A DNA stretch of 64,000 nucleotides from Actinomycetaceae bacterium (GTDB lineage: Bacteria; Actinomycetota; Actinomycetes; Actinomycetales; Actinomycetaceae). The notes beneath the pieces were generated by a model. The model had not been told where the DNA came from. It was given only the letters and a program-made list of their open reading frames with translations, and did not search any database. Below are positions 19,581-28,640 of this stretch, one piece after another (position 1 is the first letter of the stretch; every line of letters starts with the position of its first letter). The position numbers and the translations under genes are program-made. The stretch spans positions 62,001 to 126,000 of the forward strand of contig JAUNAP010000001.1 in NCBI GenBank assembly GCA_030527545.1, in the 5' to 3' direction.

Positions 19581-20789
19581 GTGAACACCACAGCGTCGAC
19601 GCGCGAAAGGCACAGGCTGTGGCTTATGGCCAACGGCCTGCCTTTCGTGCTTCCCCTCAGGGATCGCGCGCGAGACCTGCCGGCAAGGCTCGCCCCCTTT
19701 GCCGCGGCGATCTGCGGCATGGCGTGCCTGGTTTGCGTGTGGGTGCACGTGCTCAGCAGGCTCGTTGCTACGGGATTCGCCGATGGCACGCACCCCGATG
19801 AGATCACGGTGACGGCCGAACAGGCCGCCCTGTGTCTCGTCGCGTTTATCGCTCCCTTTGCCGTCTTGGCCGGCGTGGGAGCGATAGGTGCCGCCGTGCG
19901 GGGGCGGACCCGGCAGACGCGTCGGATCGTGGCCGCCTCCTGCGGCGTCGTGGCGCTGCTTGTCGGACCCGCGACCTGGCCCTTCGCCGATTACTCCGAG
20001 GCGGCCACTCGCTTCGCGGCGTGGGTACGTCTCAGTTCCGGTACGGTAGCCGTGGCGCTCTTGGCGGCAGCTTTTCTCGTCGCCTCCGGTTTGGCATCCG
20101 TGGGGCGGTGGTCGCTACTGCGTGGGGCGCGCGAGTTGCGCACGATCCTTCCTCTCATCACGAGGGCCCTGCCGCTGCTGGTAGTCACGCTGCTCTTTTG
20201 CTTCTTCAATGCCGAGATTTGGCAGGTGGCGGCAAGCTTGACGTGGAAGGCGACGTGGACGATCGTCGCCGGGTTGCTCGTTTTGGCAATCGTGCTTGTA
20301 TGGGTGATTAACGCCGAAAGGTGCGACGACCTGGCGAAGGCGCCCGTCGATAGGAGACGCGACGCCGAGCTACTCGCCGGAACAGGCATGACGGCGGGTA
20401 CCGGTCAGGTGGCGCGTCTGCGGCGTGCGGAGCGGGTGAACCTTATCCTCATTCCGGCGTGTGCCCAGACGTTCCAAACGCTCTTCTTCGTGGCAATCGT
20501 GTGCGCCATGCTTCTTGCGTGTGGCCTCGTCTCCATCCCCACGACGCTGCTTCAACAGTGGTCCCCGGGGGCGCCCCATCCCCTGGCCTGGGCGGGTATT
20601 ACCTTGCCGCTTGGGCGGGAATACCTCCAGGTTGCGCTCATTCTGGCTGCTTTTTCCGGGCTGTCCTTTGCCGCCTCGGCGGCCTACGACCAGACGTATC
20701 GGCGCGATTTCGTCGACCCCGTCATGCACGAGGTCGAGCGGTGCTTGGCGGCCCGGCGATCGTGGCTCACCCAATTTCCACGGCGGTGA
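19581..20789 (+). CDS. conserved actinobacterial integral membrane protein, unknown function
   Basis: 402 residues starting 6 nt after secA, so probably co-transcribed with it. About eight hydrophobic segments are visible: around 38-58, 80-105, 115-135, 150-175, 195-215, 225-245, 300-325 and 350-370. A conserved-looking NLILIPACAQTFQTLFFVA segment lies in the second half, with a YRRDFVDPVMHEVERCL amphipathic tail. I recognise it only as an actinobacterial hypothetical family with a QxxQ membrane motif and assign no function. The 3' end overlaps the convergent Rv3235-like gene by 23 bp. Confidence 0.7.
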   Translation: MNTTASTRERHRLWLMANGLPFVLPLRDRARDLPARLAPFAAAICGMACLVCVWVHVLSRLVATGFADGTHPDEITVTAEQAALCLVAFIAPFAVLAGVGAIGAAVRGRTRQTRRIVAASCGVVALLVGPATWPFADYSEAATRFAAWVRLSSGTVAVALLAAAFLVASGLASVGRWSLLRGARELRTILPLITRALPLLVVTLLFCFFNAEIWQVAASLTWKATWTIVAGLLVLAIVLVWVINAERCDDLAKAPVDRRRDAELLAGTGMTAGTGQVARLRRAERVNLILIPACAQTFQTLFFVAIVCAMLLACGLVSIPTTLLQQWSPGAPHPLAWAGITLPLGREYLQVALILAAFSGLSFAASAAYDQTYRRDFVDPVMHEVERCLAARRSWLTQFPRR

Positions 20790-21336
20790 TCTTCCAGCGT
20801 CCCCGGTAAGACTCAATCCTCATGGCAAGGGGGCGGGAGAACCCGTCGACGTCGACAACGGCCGTCACTTCGATGGCCAGGTAGGTCGGAGTGCGCTTAG
20901 CCAGCGATAGGCTCACCGAGCGTGTGCGAATATGCGCTCCCCGCTGCGGCGTGGCGCAGCGTCGGGCTAGCCGGTGGCGTTCTCGCAGTGCGTCGAAGAG
21001 CGAGGGAGCGAGCCAGCGGGCGATGTCGTGCGGGTTGCGTGTTCCGTCGACGACCTCGACGAGGGTGCGTGCCATCGCGAAGCTCCAGGTTTTCGGGTTG
21101 ACGCTGGGGATCATCGCGTGCGGCGTGCTCCACGCCTGCGCGGGGTTTCCGTCCTGTTTACGACCCAGCGGATCGTGAGGCGCAAGTCGCACGGGTGGGC
21201 GCCGGAGGGGCTCGGCGCGGCTGGTACGCGGAGGCCGGGCGAGGGGCACGACTGTTGCCGGGAGGCTGGGCAGTGCCCCGAAGGCGTGGGGACGGCGGCG
21301 ACGCGGTGCTGGATCGGCGAGAGCAAGAGCGGACAT
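20767..21336 (-). CDS. Rv3235 family protein
   Basis: 189 residues. Residues ~1-75 are Pro/Arg/Ala-rich and probably disordered. The C-terminal ~110 residues (ARTLVEVVDGTRNPHDIARWLAP through MRIESYRGRWKITAVEIG) match the mycobacterial Rv3235 family, found near secA in many actinobacteria. Function is unknown. The start at ATG 21336 is preceded by AGGAG 6 nt upstream, overlapping the stop of the LysM gene (9 nt between the two), so the pair forms an operon. The LysM partner suggests a cell-envelope role; this is inference. Confidence 0.8.
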   Translation of the reverse strand: MSALALADPAPRRRRPHAFGALPSLPATVVPLARPPRTSRAEPLRRPPVRLAPHDPLGRKQDGNPAQAWSTPHAMIPSVNPKTWSFAMARTLVEVVDGTRNPHDIARWLAPSLFDALRERHRLARRCATPQRGAHIRTRSVSLSLAKRTPTYLAIEVTAVVDVDGFSRPLAMRIESYRGRWKITAVEIG

Positions 21337-21345
21337 GGTGGTCTC

Positions 21346-22236
21346 CTAGGTGGCGGGTACGACGAGGGTGTCGCCCGGGTGGATGAGGTTGGGATCTGCG
21401 CCGATGGTGTCGGCGTTAAGACGGTAGAGGGACCTCCACGCGGCGTCGACGCGTTGGGCAGAGGCATCCTCGCCCAGGTGGGCCTGAGCAATTGCCCACA
21501 GGGATTCGCCTGCGGCGACGACGTGCATCCGTCGCTCGGGTGCGGACTCGCTCGCGCGGGGCCGTTGCTCAGGCTCTTGCGCCCCGGTGGGTCCGGTGGG
21601 GATAGCAGGGCGCACGAGCGCGCCCCAGCCGACGTCGTCTCCCAGTCTCCACGAGCTGGTGGCTTCATCCTCGGGCGCCGCAGTGGACGGAGGGGGAGGG
21701 GCCTCGTGCAAGGCATCGTCCTCGGCGTGGGATTGCTCGCCGTGCGCGTCGGGGATCTCGGTGGGAGCCGGGCGCTCCTGAGCGGGGGTGGGCGCCCATC
21801 CCACGTCGTCGGGGACGACGGATGCAGCGACGTCGCTTCCGGTGCCCCCCTGGTTCGGATCGGTAGGGACCGCGAGTGCCGGGGCCCATCCCATAGGCAC
21901 GAGGGCGAGCGTTGCCGATCCGAGGATTGCTTTTCGCACGACGGGGGCGCCAAAGCGCAGCAGATGAGCGAGAAGATGAGGTCGGCGCCCGAGGCGCAGC
22001 AGGTGTCGTGCGAGGCGGGCGAGCAGGGCGGTGAGAAGGAACCACGCGGCGAGGGTGCCGCCGATGAGCGAGACGGTCGAGCCCACGGCATCGGCCAGTT
22101 GCATCTCGAACGTAGCCCCGTCGTCGAACAGGGGATGGGGGCCTAGCAGGCAGGAGACGGCGAGGGCCATGACGAGGGGAGCGAGGAGCCACACCGTGGC
22201 TTCGACACGTCTATGAGCATCGGAACGTTTCGTCAC
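21346..22236 (-). CDS. membrane-anchored LysM domain protein
   Basis: About 296 residues. Two hydrophobic helices are visible near residues 10-30 and 60-80, then an Ala/Pro/Glu-rich linker. A C-terminal LysM domain (HVVAAGESLWAIAQAHLG ... NLIHPGDTLVVPAT) would bind peptidoglycan. GTG 22236 is preferred because the DNA from 22237 to 22311 is AT-rich and carries a promoter-like TTGACA (22306-22311) with a CACGAT 17 nt on. In-frame alternatives are ATG 22284 and TTG 22311. It is the first gene of the LysM/Rv3235-like operon, divergent from the next gene. Confidence 0.78.
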   Translation of the reverse strand: MTKRSDAHRRVEATVWLLAPLVMALAVSCLLGPHPLFDDGATFEMQLADAVGSTVSLIGGTLAAWFLLTALLARLARHLLRLGRRPHLLAHLLRFGAPVVRKAILGSATLALVPMGWAPALAVPTDPNQGGTGSDVAASVVPDDVGWAPTPAQERPAPTEIPDAHGEQSHAEDDALHEAPPPPSTAAPEDEATSSWRLGDDVGWGALVRPAIPTGPTGAQEPEQRPRASESAPERRMHVVAAGESLWAIAQAHLGEDASAQRVDAAWRSLYRLNADTIGADPNLIHPGDTLVVPAT

Positions 22237-22332
22237 TTGAGGGATCCAATCGATATCAATGATGGTCTTTGATGATGAAACCATCGTGCATGATGTCTCT
22301 GGTCGTGTCAAGGGTGTGTTAGTGTGCGGATC

Positions 22333-22836
22333 ATGAGGTGGTCTTCGCTCTTTCTCGACCTCGAGTCCCGAATGGCGGCCGAGCTTGCCCTGCAGCGCCG
22401 CGGAGAGGCCTGGGATCTTGCGCAGGCCGAAATGACTCGCCTGGGACTAGGCGACCGTTTCCGTGCGGCTATTGGACGTCGCGTCATCATCGACACGCGC
22501 TCCGGGCGCGTCGCGGGGGAGGTCGCACACGTCGGCGTCGATCATCTTGTCGTTGAGGATGAGCGCGGAAGTGTTCTCGTGGCTATGGGCGGCGTCGTAG
22601 GAGTCAGTGGTTTGGGTGGGGCGAAAGAGGAGCCGAGTCGCGTCGTGGCGGGACTCAAGCTGGCAAGCGCCTGTCGTCGACTCGCCGAGGAGGGCGGGCT
22701 GGTGCGAGTCTATGCGTGCCGCCGTGAACCGTTCGTCGGCCGCCTCGTGCGGGTGGGCGCCGATCACCTCGACCTTGGCGGGCGCGAGAACGTGACGCTC
22801 GCCTACCGTTATATCGATTACCTGGCGTCTTACTGA
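22333..22836 (+). CDS. conserved hypothetical protein
   Basis: 167 residues, no signal peptide. The N-terminal helix (FLDLESRMAAELALQRRGEAWDLAQAE) is followed by two similar beta-rich segments: RVIIDTRSGRVAGEVAHVGVDHLVV and a later REPFVGRLVRVGADHLDL, a possible internal SH3-like duplication. I recognise it as a conserved actinobacterial protein often found beside the small HTH gene and assign no function. The start at ATG 22333 lies 7 nt after TAGTGT; GTG 22324 is an alternative. The 3' end overlaps the convergent HTH gene by 7 bp. Confidence 0.7.
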   Translation: MRWSSLFLDLESRMAAELALQRRGEAWDLAQAEMTRLGLGDRFRAAIGRRVIIDTRSGRVAGEVAHVGVDHLVVEDERGSVLVAMGGVVGVSGLGGAKEEPSRVVAGLKLASACRRLAEEGGLVRVYACRREPFVGRLVRVGADHLDLGGRENVTLAYRYIDYLASY

Positions 22837-23042
22837 GCTGCGGCGCCGGTGCGGGTCTGCTCGGCGACGGCATATTGGTGGGCGATGTAGTCCTCGAGCT
22901 TGGTGGTTTCGACGCGCCACTGACGGCGACCGCCGACCTGGATGGCAGGCAGCTCTCCAGACGTCACCATCGCCCGCACCCCTTGCACAGAAATATTGAG
23001 GATGTCGGCAACATCGGCCAGGGTGAGAAAGCGCTGCTCCAT
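22830..23042 (-). CDS. BldC-like MerR-type helix-turn-helix protein
   Basis: 70 residues, a single winged HTH domain. LTLADVADILNISVQGVRAM is the helix-turn-helix, followed by GELPAIQVGGRRQWRV (wing) and a short helix. BldC/excisionase-type proteins bind DNA as head-to-tail oligomers and control development in Streptomyces; whether this is the BldC orthologue cannot be settled here. ATG 23042 lies 6 nt after CATACT on the minus strand, a leaderless pattern. It lies between the hypothetical gene and the SAF operon, divergent from the latter. Confidence 0.82.
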   Translation of the reverse strand: MEQRFLTLADVADILNISVQGVRAMVTSGELPAIQVGGRRQWRVETTKLEDYIAHQYAVAEQTRTGAAAQ

Positions 23043-23126
23043 ACCCCAAGTATGTCACAGATGTTCTTAGACTGTCGCTTGTTATTGATCGTGTGGATAA
23101 GTGTCCTTTCTCGCTCTATTCCGCGC

Positions 23127-23132
23127 TACAAT
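23127..23132 (+). promoter_or_regulatory. -10 element of the SAF/ATPase operon
   Basis: TACAAT (5 of 6 consensus) lies 27 nt before the SAF gene start, in an AT-richer gap. No good -35 is visible at 16-18 bp. A ribosome binding site AGAAAGG follows at 23147-23153. Confidence 0.45.
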
Positions 23133-23159
23133 GAAGCGATCCCTCTAGAAAGGCCCCCC

Positions 23160-23759
23160 ATGTCTCGCCCTCGCCCCTATCTTGATCTCCGCTTCCTCGG
23201 TGGCGTCTTCCTCATCGTCCTCGCCGTCATTCTTGCCGTGGTGGCGCTCCAGCGCAGCAGCGCGACGGCGCCCCTTGCGGCGGCCTCACGCCCCATCGCC
23301 CCCGGGGAGACCGTGTCCGAAGACGACCTCGTCGCCGTCAGCGCCCGCGTCCCCGGTGACATCTATCTCGAGTCGGGCAAACTCCCGCACAAAGCGGTTG
23401 CCACGCGTCCCATTGCCGCGGGAGAGCTCGTTCCCCGCTCGGCACTGGCCGCTCAGGCCGCGGGCAGCGATCTCCTCGTTGTCACCCTCGCTCAACCGAT
23501 GCCCACCGGAGTAGCGCGAGGCGAGACTCTCGTCTTGTGGGCTGCGCCGGCACGCAGCGGCGCAACCACTCCCGATCTCAAAGCCCACATCCTCACTCGA
23601 GAGGCTACCTACGTCGGGCCCGGTAGCTCCGCATCCGGCGCGGTGGCCAAGGGTTCCATCATCGACGTGCGCGTGCCCACGGCCGACGTAGAGGCGGTCG
23701 TCACCGCCCAGGGGCAGGGCATCCCCATCCTCGCCGTCCAGGGAGGGGGCGAGCAGTGA
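23160..23759 (+). CDS. SAF domain protein (CpaB/RcpC-like)
   Basis: 199 residues. One N-terminal membrane helix (LGGVFLIVLAVILAVVAL) is followed by an SAF domain (AASRPIAPGETVSEDDLVAV, RPIAAGELVPRSAL) of the type found in Flp pilus assembly protein CpaB/RcpC. The ATG at 23160 has AGAAAGG 6 nt upstream; an ORF extension to 22875 runs antisense to the HTH gene and is rejected. It overlaps the ATPase gene by GTGA. No pilin, secretin or TadABC gene is in the window, so a pilus function is not supported by context. Confidence 0.8.
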   Translation: MSRPRPYLDLRFLGGVFLIVLAVILAVVALQRSSATAPLAAASRPIAPGETVSEDDLVAVSARVPGDIYLESGKLPHKAVATRPIAAGELVPRSALAAQAAGSDLLVVTLAQPMPTGVARGETLVLWAAPARSGATTPDLKAHILTREATYVGPGSSASGAVAKGSIIDVRVPTADVEAVVTAQGQGIPILAVQGGGEQ

Positions 23760-25240
23760 AAGCGCCGGACGTCGTCCTCGCCCTCGACGGCGACCTCGAA
23801 GTGGACGTCGTGAGGCTCCTGGCGGGGGTGGCCACCATTGCCAGACGCTGCCTCGATCTCACCGAAGCATTGGGAGCAGCCGCTGCCGGCATCGGGACGG
23901 TGGTCGTTTGCGAGCGGGCGTCCGGAGCCGACCCTCACGCCGTCGCCGAACTACATCGCTTAGGGGTTCGCGTCATCGTCGCCGATGACGAACCACGGGC
24001 GTGGCCGGGCGCCCAGGTCGTGGCCCGTGAGCCAGCCGCCATCGTCGCCGCCATCATGACGCCAACAGAACAGACAAGGCGCGACGGCGGCGAGGCACCC
24101 GCCCCCGACGCCGGGCGAGATATCTCCGCCCTCAGCGGCGCCGAGCTTGCGGCGCTCCTGCCTCCCGATCCCTTCGTCGAAGAAAATAAGCCCCCGCAGC
24201 CTTCCCACAAGCGCCGCTATCCGGCTCGCGCCGCCCGCCGAAACTCCGGTCCGGTCGAGCCGCGTGTTGACGGAAAGGAACACGGCGGGATCGACGCCTC
24301 AGCGTCGCGGAAAACACCGGCCCGGGGGACAAGCCGTGGAGATGAAGCCGACACCGGCGACAACGGGAGCACCGAGCGGGACCGGCGCGGGCGAATCCTC
24401 GCCGTCGTTGGTCCACCTGGTGCGCCCGGGCGAACGACGACGGCCGTCGCGGTCGCGGCCACGCTCGCACGCGCGAACTTGCGGGTCCTCCTCGTCGATG
24501 CCGATACCGCGGCGCCGAGCATTGTCTATCACCTCGGCCTGCCCGACGAATCCTCGGGCATAGCGGCCGCGTGCCATGAGGCCGCCCACGGGGCGCTCAC
24601 GCCACTCGCGCTTGCCGACCTCGTCGTGGAGACCCCGTGGGCCTTTGACGTCGTGACCGGTCTCGACCACCCCTCACGGTGGCGCGAGCTCTCGCGAGCA
24701 GGGATAGAGGCTTTCTGTGAAGTAGCCCGCGGCGTCTACGACGTCGTCGTCGTCGATACCGCCCCAGCGCTTAACGACGACGAGGAAGCGATGTTCTTTG
24801 GTCCGTCCCGCGACGAGGTCGAGGAAACGATACGCGAGTGCAGCGACGACGTCGTGGCCGTCGGTGCCGCAGATCCGGTTGGGATGCGTCGACTCGTCGG
24901 TTACCTCAACGCTCAGAAGAGGACCGAGGAGATTCGCGTCGTCGTCACCCGCGTTGATGCCGCGGGCGCAGGGCCGGGCGCGCACCGCGCCGTCAAACAC
25001 GTGCTCGCGCGCTACTGCGGGGTTGAGACGTGCCAGCTCGTCAGTAGAGACCCACTCGAGGCTGCCCGCGCCCTCCTCGAGGCGCGTCCGCTCGATCCGG
25101 CATCACCACCCGGGCGCGACATCGAGCAGCTGTGTCGAGCATGGTCCCCGCACCCCCCGGCGCCACCTCGGCGAACGTGGCGCGATCGGCTAAAGTGGGG
25201 CCATGCGCGTCTACATTCCACTGACCCCCAGCGACGTTAG
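23756..25240 (+). CDS. TadZ/CpaE-like MinD-superfamily ATPase with altered P-loop
   Basis: 494 residues. Residues 1-100 resemble a receiver-like pseudo-domain, followed by a long charged linker (~105-220) and a MinD/ParA-type domain from ~220. The P-loop reads GPPGAPGRTTT instead of KGGxGKTT: both the signature and the catalytic lysines are replaced (Pro and Arg). VLLVDADTAAPSIVYHLG and VVVVDTAPALNDDE keep the Switch and Walker B-like motifs. TadZ/CpaE proteins with atypical P-loops act as polar localisation factors. The GTG start overlaps the SAF stop. Loss of ATPase activity is possible but unproven. Confidence 0.78.
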   Translation: MKAPDVVLALDGDLEVDVVRLLAGVATIARRCLDLTEALGAAAAGIGTVVVCERASGADPHAVAELHRLGVRVIVADDEPRAWPGAQVVAREPAAIVAAIMTPTEQTRRDGGEAPAPDAGRDISALSGAELAALLPPDPFVEENKPPQPSHKRRYPARAARRNSGPVEPRVDGKEHGGIDASASRKTPARGTSRGDEADTGDNGSTERDRRGRILAVVGPPGAPGRTTTAVAVAATLARANLRVLLVDADTAAPSIVYHLGLPDESSGIAAACHEAAHGALTPLALADLVVETPWAFDVVTGLDHPSRWRELSRAGIEAFCEVARGVYDVVVVDTAPALNDDEEAMFFGPSRDEVEETIRECSDDVVAVGAADPVGMRRLVGYLNAQKRTEEIRVVVTRVDAAGAGPGAHRAVKHVLARYCGVETCQLVSRDPLEAARALLEARPLDPASPPGRDIEQLCRAWSPHPPAPPRRTWRDRLKWGHARLHSTDPQRR

Positions 25241-25649
25241 CGCCGAGCAGATCTCGCGCCCCCGCGCGTGGGGCGACACGCCCTCGCTGCGCGCGAGCTT
25301 CGGAGAGGAAACGTGGGGCAGCGAGGAGTACGAGGCACAAGCGATGGAACTTGCCGCCGAGGCGTGCCTTGATCTCCTAGACGGCGACGACCTTACCTGC
25401 CGCATCGTTGCGGCCGCAGACGTCGACGGCGAGCTGAGGCCGGGCAGTGCTCCCGGCGAGGTCGCCCTCGACGCCCCGGTTTCATGGACGCAGGTCGTGT
25501 CCTTGCACCTGGATGAGGAAGAGACGTGGCCTAGCATCCGGGCTTTCGTCGAGGGTGAGACCGACGATATCGAAGACGCCTCCCTGCTGTGGTACGACGT
25601 CACGGAACTGCGCCTCGTCCGCGAGATCGTCGAGGGCGCTCAGCAGTAG
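25203..25649 (+). CDS. DUF6912 family protein
   Basis: 148 residues. It starts MRVYIPLTPSDV, the DUF6912 signature, and is acidic throughout with no membrane segment. Function is unknown. The ATG at 25203 lies within the last 38 bp of the ATPase gene, exactly 6 nt after a TAAAGT -10-like box, so a separate leaderless transcript is likely. The 3' end overlaps the end of sbcC by 10 bp. Confidence 0.8.
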   Translation: MRVYIPLTPSDVSAEQISRPRAWGDTPSLRASFGEETWGSEEYEAQAMELAAEACLDLLDGDDLTCRIVAAADVDGELRPGSAPGEVALDAPVSWTQVVSLHLDEEETWPSIRAFVEGETDDIEDASLLWYDVTELRLVREIVEGAQQ

Positions 25650-28639
25650 GCGCGTGCCCGCGAGCCGTTGTCCCCACGCGTGATGACGACACGCTCGCGG
25701 ACGTAGTCGCGCACGGAGGGCACGTGGGAAATGACGCCCACGCACCGTTCGCCTCGCGCCGGTGTGACGAGCTGGCGTAGGACCTCGGAGAGGGTCTCCT
25801 CATCGAGGGTGCCGAATCCCTCGTCGATGAACATGGTGCCGATATCGATTCCGCCAGCAGTCTGGGTGACCGATTCCGCGAGGGCGAGGGCGAGGGCGAG
25901 CGAGCAATAGAAGGATTCCCCGCCGGACAGGGTCGCTGAACGGCGTATCGGTTCGCCGGGGGCCTCGTGGTCGATGACGTCTATCGAGAGCGCCTGGTTA
26001 CGTTTCTGTGAGCCGTCGGAAGTACCGCGCACGAGTTCGTAGCGGCCTCGCGCGATTTGGGCGAGTTTGGCGTTGGCGGCGGCGAGAACCTCGTCGAGGG
26101 CGGCGAGGAGGACCCATGTCGACAGCGGCGTGTGATTGGCCTGGTCCTGGCGGGCGTTGACGAGGGCATCGACGCGCAACAAGCAGCGTTCGCCAGCGCG
26201 CACCTGGTCGAGATGCTTCCTCGCGGTGTCGCATTCGGCGAGGGAGCGTTCGGCGGCGAGGACGAGCGAGTCGGTATCTCTGCGGCGTTCCCGCTCCTTT
26301 GTAAGGCGCTTCCTAGCGCGCGCGAGGGTGCCCTCGAGGAGCGTGCGGTGGGGCAGCGTGCGTCCCATGGCGTGGATGATCTCGGGATCGGACAAGGTGT
26401 GTGCCACTTTGGCCTGGTCGGCCTCGTGGGCTGCGATGCGCTCGAGGAGGGAGCTGCGGGCCCCCTCGGACAGCAGGGCCGCCTCGGCGTCGTCGCGTCC
26501 GGCGAATCCGGCCTCGCCGGTGGAGCGTCGAGCCGTCTCGAGCGCCTGGTCCGCCTGTCCGCTCGTGCGCGTGTGCTCGTGGATGACGTCGCGTAGGTGC
26601 CGCAGATCTCGCCTCGTTGCTTCGAGACCCCTCATGCGCTCCTCGACGCTGGAGGCGTGCGCCTTGGCCCCCTCGCGCACTCTCTCAAGCTCGCCCATGC
26701 GCTCCTTGAGGCCCGCTCGCTCGGCATCGAGGCGCTCGCGCTCCTCCTCGGCGTTCCGCGTGAGGTCTGTGAGGGCTTGTTCGCGCTCACTGAGCGCGGC
26801 GATCTCACCCACCGCTGCTGTCTCGCCTCGAGCACGTTTGAGGGCCTCGGTGCGCAAAGCGTTGAGATCTTCGAGCTTCACTCGCGCCTCACGGGGCATG
26901 AGGTTACCGAGCTGGCAGGCCTGCTTGGCAATCGCGTCGTCGACGGCACACAAATCGGTTTTCGTGCGCTCGAGGTCAGCACGCGCCCGTTCGACACGCC
27001 CGGCCGCGAGCTTGAGATCGGCCAACGTGACGTCTCCGTCGTGCCTGGGCGCGGGAGAAGGGTGGACGAGGGAACCACACACGGGGCAGGGTGCGTCCTT
27101 CGTCAACGTGGCGACGAGCTCGGAGGCCGCCTGGGCCCGCCACTGCCTATCGAGATGGTCGTAGTCGGCCTGGGCTCGCTCGCATTCGCGGGCGGCACGC
27201 TGGCGCTCCTCGGCGATACTCTTTTGGCGCTCGACAAGCTCTTCCCAACGAGTTGCGGCCTCAACGCGATGCTCCGCCTCGGCGATAGCTTGCGCGAGCT
27301 GCTCGGCCTGCTCAGCTGCCGCGCGGGCGATGCCATGTCTGATCTGCGCGTCCCTCTGTTTTTTCGGCAAACCCGCGATTTCCTCCTCGTAGGCAGCGAG
27401 TGAGGCATCGAGTTCGCGACCCCGCCGCTCGAGCTGATCGCAACGTTGAGCCCGCTCGGCGAGCTCTTTTTCCGCACGCAGCCCCTCGGCGAGCGAGGTG
27501 AGGGCCTCTCCCACGGCATCGTCTGCGGCCGATAGTGAGGAGGGGCTCGGCTTTTCCTCAGCCTCACATACTGCCGCGAGCTCGGCGATACCGTCGGGGT
27601 CACAGGAGCGAAGCTTCAAAGCGGCGTCTTCAACTTCGGCAGAGGCAGATTCCAAACAGGCACGTATCTTGTCAACCTCCGCCCACGTCGCGACGGCCCT
27701 GCGGGCGGCTTCGTCGCGGCGGCAATCCGTGCGTGCACGCTCGATTTCCTCGGCAACAGCCTCGAGGCGGGCGCTTTCGATGGCCGCCTCGGCTCCCTGC
27801 TGTGCCCTTCCCGCTAGCCCGCGCGTCTCCGATGACGTGAAGGAGAGTTCCTCGTGTGCGGCAGACGCCGCATCTTCGGCTTCTGCCGCCTCTAGGCGCT
27901 TGCGCTCGAGCCAGCCGGGCGCCGCCTGCCGATTCGCGTCGTCGTCGCCATCGAGGCCGCAGGCGGCCAGTGCGGCATGAGCGGCGTCCTCGCGGTCCTT
28001 CACGGCTGCTTGGGCCTGGCTGACGCGTGCGCGGGCCTGCCTGGCGCGCTCGTCGAGGATATCTTCGATGCGCGCGTAGAGGTGGGTGCCGAAGATTTGT
28101 TGGAGGATCTTCGCGCGATCGTCGGACTTCGCTTTGAGGAAGCGCGTGAACGCGCCCTGGGGCAAGATCACGGTCTGGCAAAACTGCTCGGAGGTTAAGG
28201 GCAGGATTCGGGAGAGCTCCTCGCCGACCTGCCTCGGTCCCGATGCTACGGGCTGACCGCTGGAATCGCCGGGATCTGCGAGCCTTTCGAGGACGGCGTC
28301 GGCCTTGCTTTCCGTGAACCCGTTTCCCCGCTTCTTGGGGCGCATGTAGGAGGGCGAGCGGCTCACCCGGTAGGTGCCTGCGGGCACGGTGAAGACGACC
28401 TGGACGCTCGAGGACTGGTCGGGATCTAGGTGGCGCGAGCGTAGCCGCTGAGGATCGGCGTCCTCACCACTGAGCTTCGCGTAGAGACCGAACATGAGGG
28501 CGTCTAGCAGCATCGTCTTTCCCGAGCCCGTCGGACCCGTAATAACGAAGATCCCAGAGGCACCGAGGGCGTCGATATCGAGCGACACCTCACCGGGGAA
28601 GGGCCCAATTCCGCAGAGCGTGAGCGAATGGATGCGCAT
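25640..28639 (-). CDS. sbcC: exonuclease subunit SbcC (Rad50-like SMC ATPase)
   Basis: 999 residues. With SbcD it forms the Mre11-Rad50-type nuclease that trims hairpins and protein-blocked DNA ends. Walker A TGPTGSGKT at ~34-42, long coiled coils, a zinc-hook CPVC near residue 517, the ABC signature LSGGESF and Walker B MFIDEGFGTLDEE at the C-terminus. ATG 28639 is chosen because it follows the sbcD stop by one base and the family starts at MRIHSLTLCGIGPF; the ORF to 28705 is an extension into sbcD. Confidence 0.94.
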   Translation of the reverse strand: MRIHSLTLCGIGPFPGEVSLDIDALGASGIFVITGPTGSGKTMLLDALMFGLYAKLSGEDADPQRLRSRHLDPDQSSSVQVVFTVPAGTYRVSRSPSYMRPKKRGNGFTESKADAVLERLADPGDSSGQPVASGPRQVGEELSRILPLTSEQFCQTVILPQGAFTRFLKAKSDDRAKILQQIFGTHLYARIEDILDERARQARARVSQAQAAVKDREDAAHAALAACGLDGDDDANRQAAPGWLERKRLEAAEAEDAASAAHEELSFTSSETRGLAGRAQQGAEAAIESARLEAVAEEIERARTDCRRDEAARRAVATWAEVDKIRACLESASAEVEDAALKLRSCDPDGIAELAAVCEAEEKPSPSSLSAADDAVGEALTSLAEGLRAEKELAERAQRCDQLERRGRELDASLAAYEEEIAGLPKKQRDAQIRHGIARAAAEQAEQLAQAIAEAEHRVEAATRWEELVERQKSIAEERQRAARECERAQADYDHLDRQWRAQAASELVATLTKDAPCPVCGSLVHPSPAPRHDGDVTLADLKLAAGRVERARADLERTKTDLCAVDDAIAKQACQLGNLMPREARVKLEDLNALRTEALKRARGETAAVGEIAALSEREQALTDLTRNAEEERERLDAERAGLKERMGELERVREGAKAHASSVEERMRGLEATRRDLRHLRDVIHEHTRTSGQADQALETARRSTGEAGFAGRDDAEAALLSEGARSSLLERIAAHEADQAKVAHTLSDPEIIHAMGRTLPHRTLLEGTLARARKRLTKERERRRDTDSLVLAAERSLAECDTARKHLDQVRAGERCLLRVDALVNARQDQANHTPLSTWVLLAALDEVLAAANAKLAQIARGRYELVRGTSDGSQKRNQALSIDVIDHEAPGEPIRRSATLSGGESFYCSLALALALAESVTQTAGGIDIGTMFIDEGFGTLDEETLSEVLRQLVTPARGERCVGVISHVPSVRDYVRERVVITRGDNGSRARAYC

Positions 28640-28640
28640 G

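Noticed and set aside
22237-22311. Longer start of the LysM protein (ATG 22284 or TTG 22311)
   Set aside because: The DNA is AT-rich and promoter-like (TTGACA with a -10 17 bp on) rather than coding in composition. Kept only as an alternative.
22875-23159. N-terminal extension of the SAF protein frame
   Set aside because: It runs antisense to the HTH gene and through the -10 and ribosome binding site of the SAF gene; the membrane helix begins right after ATG 23160.
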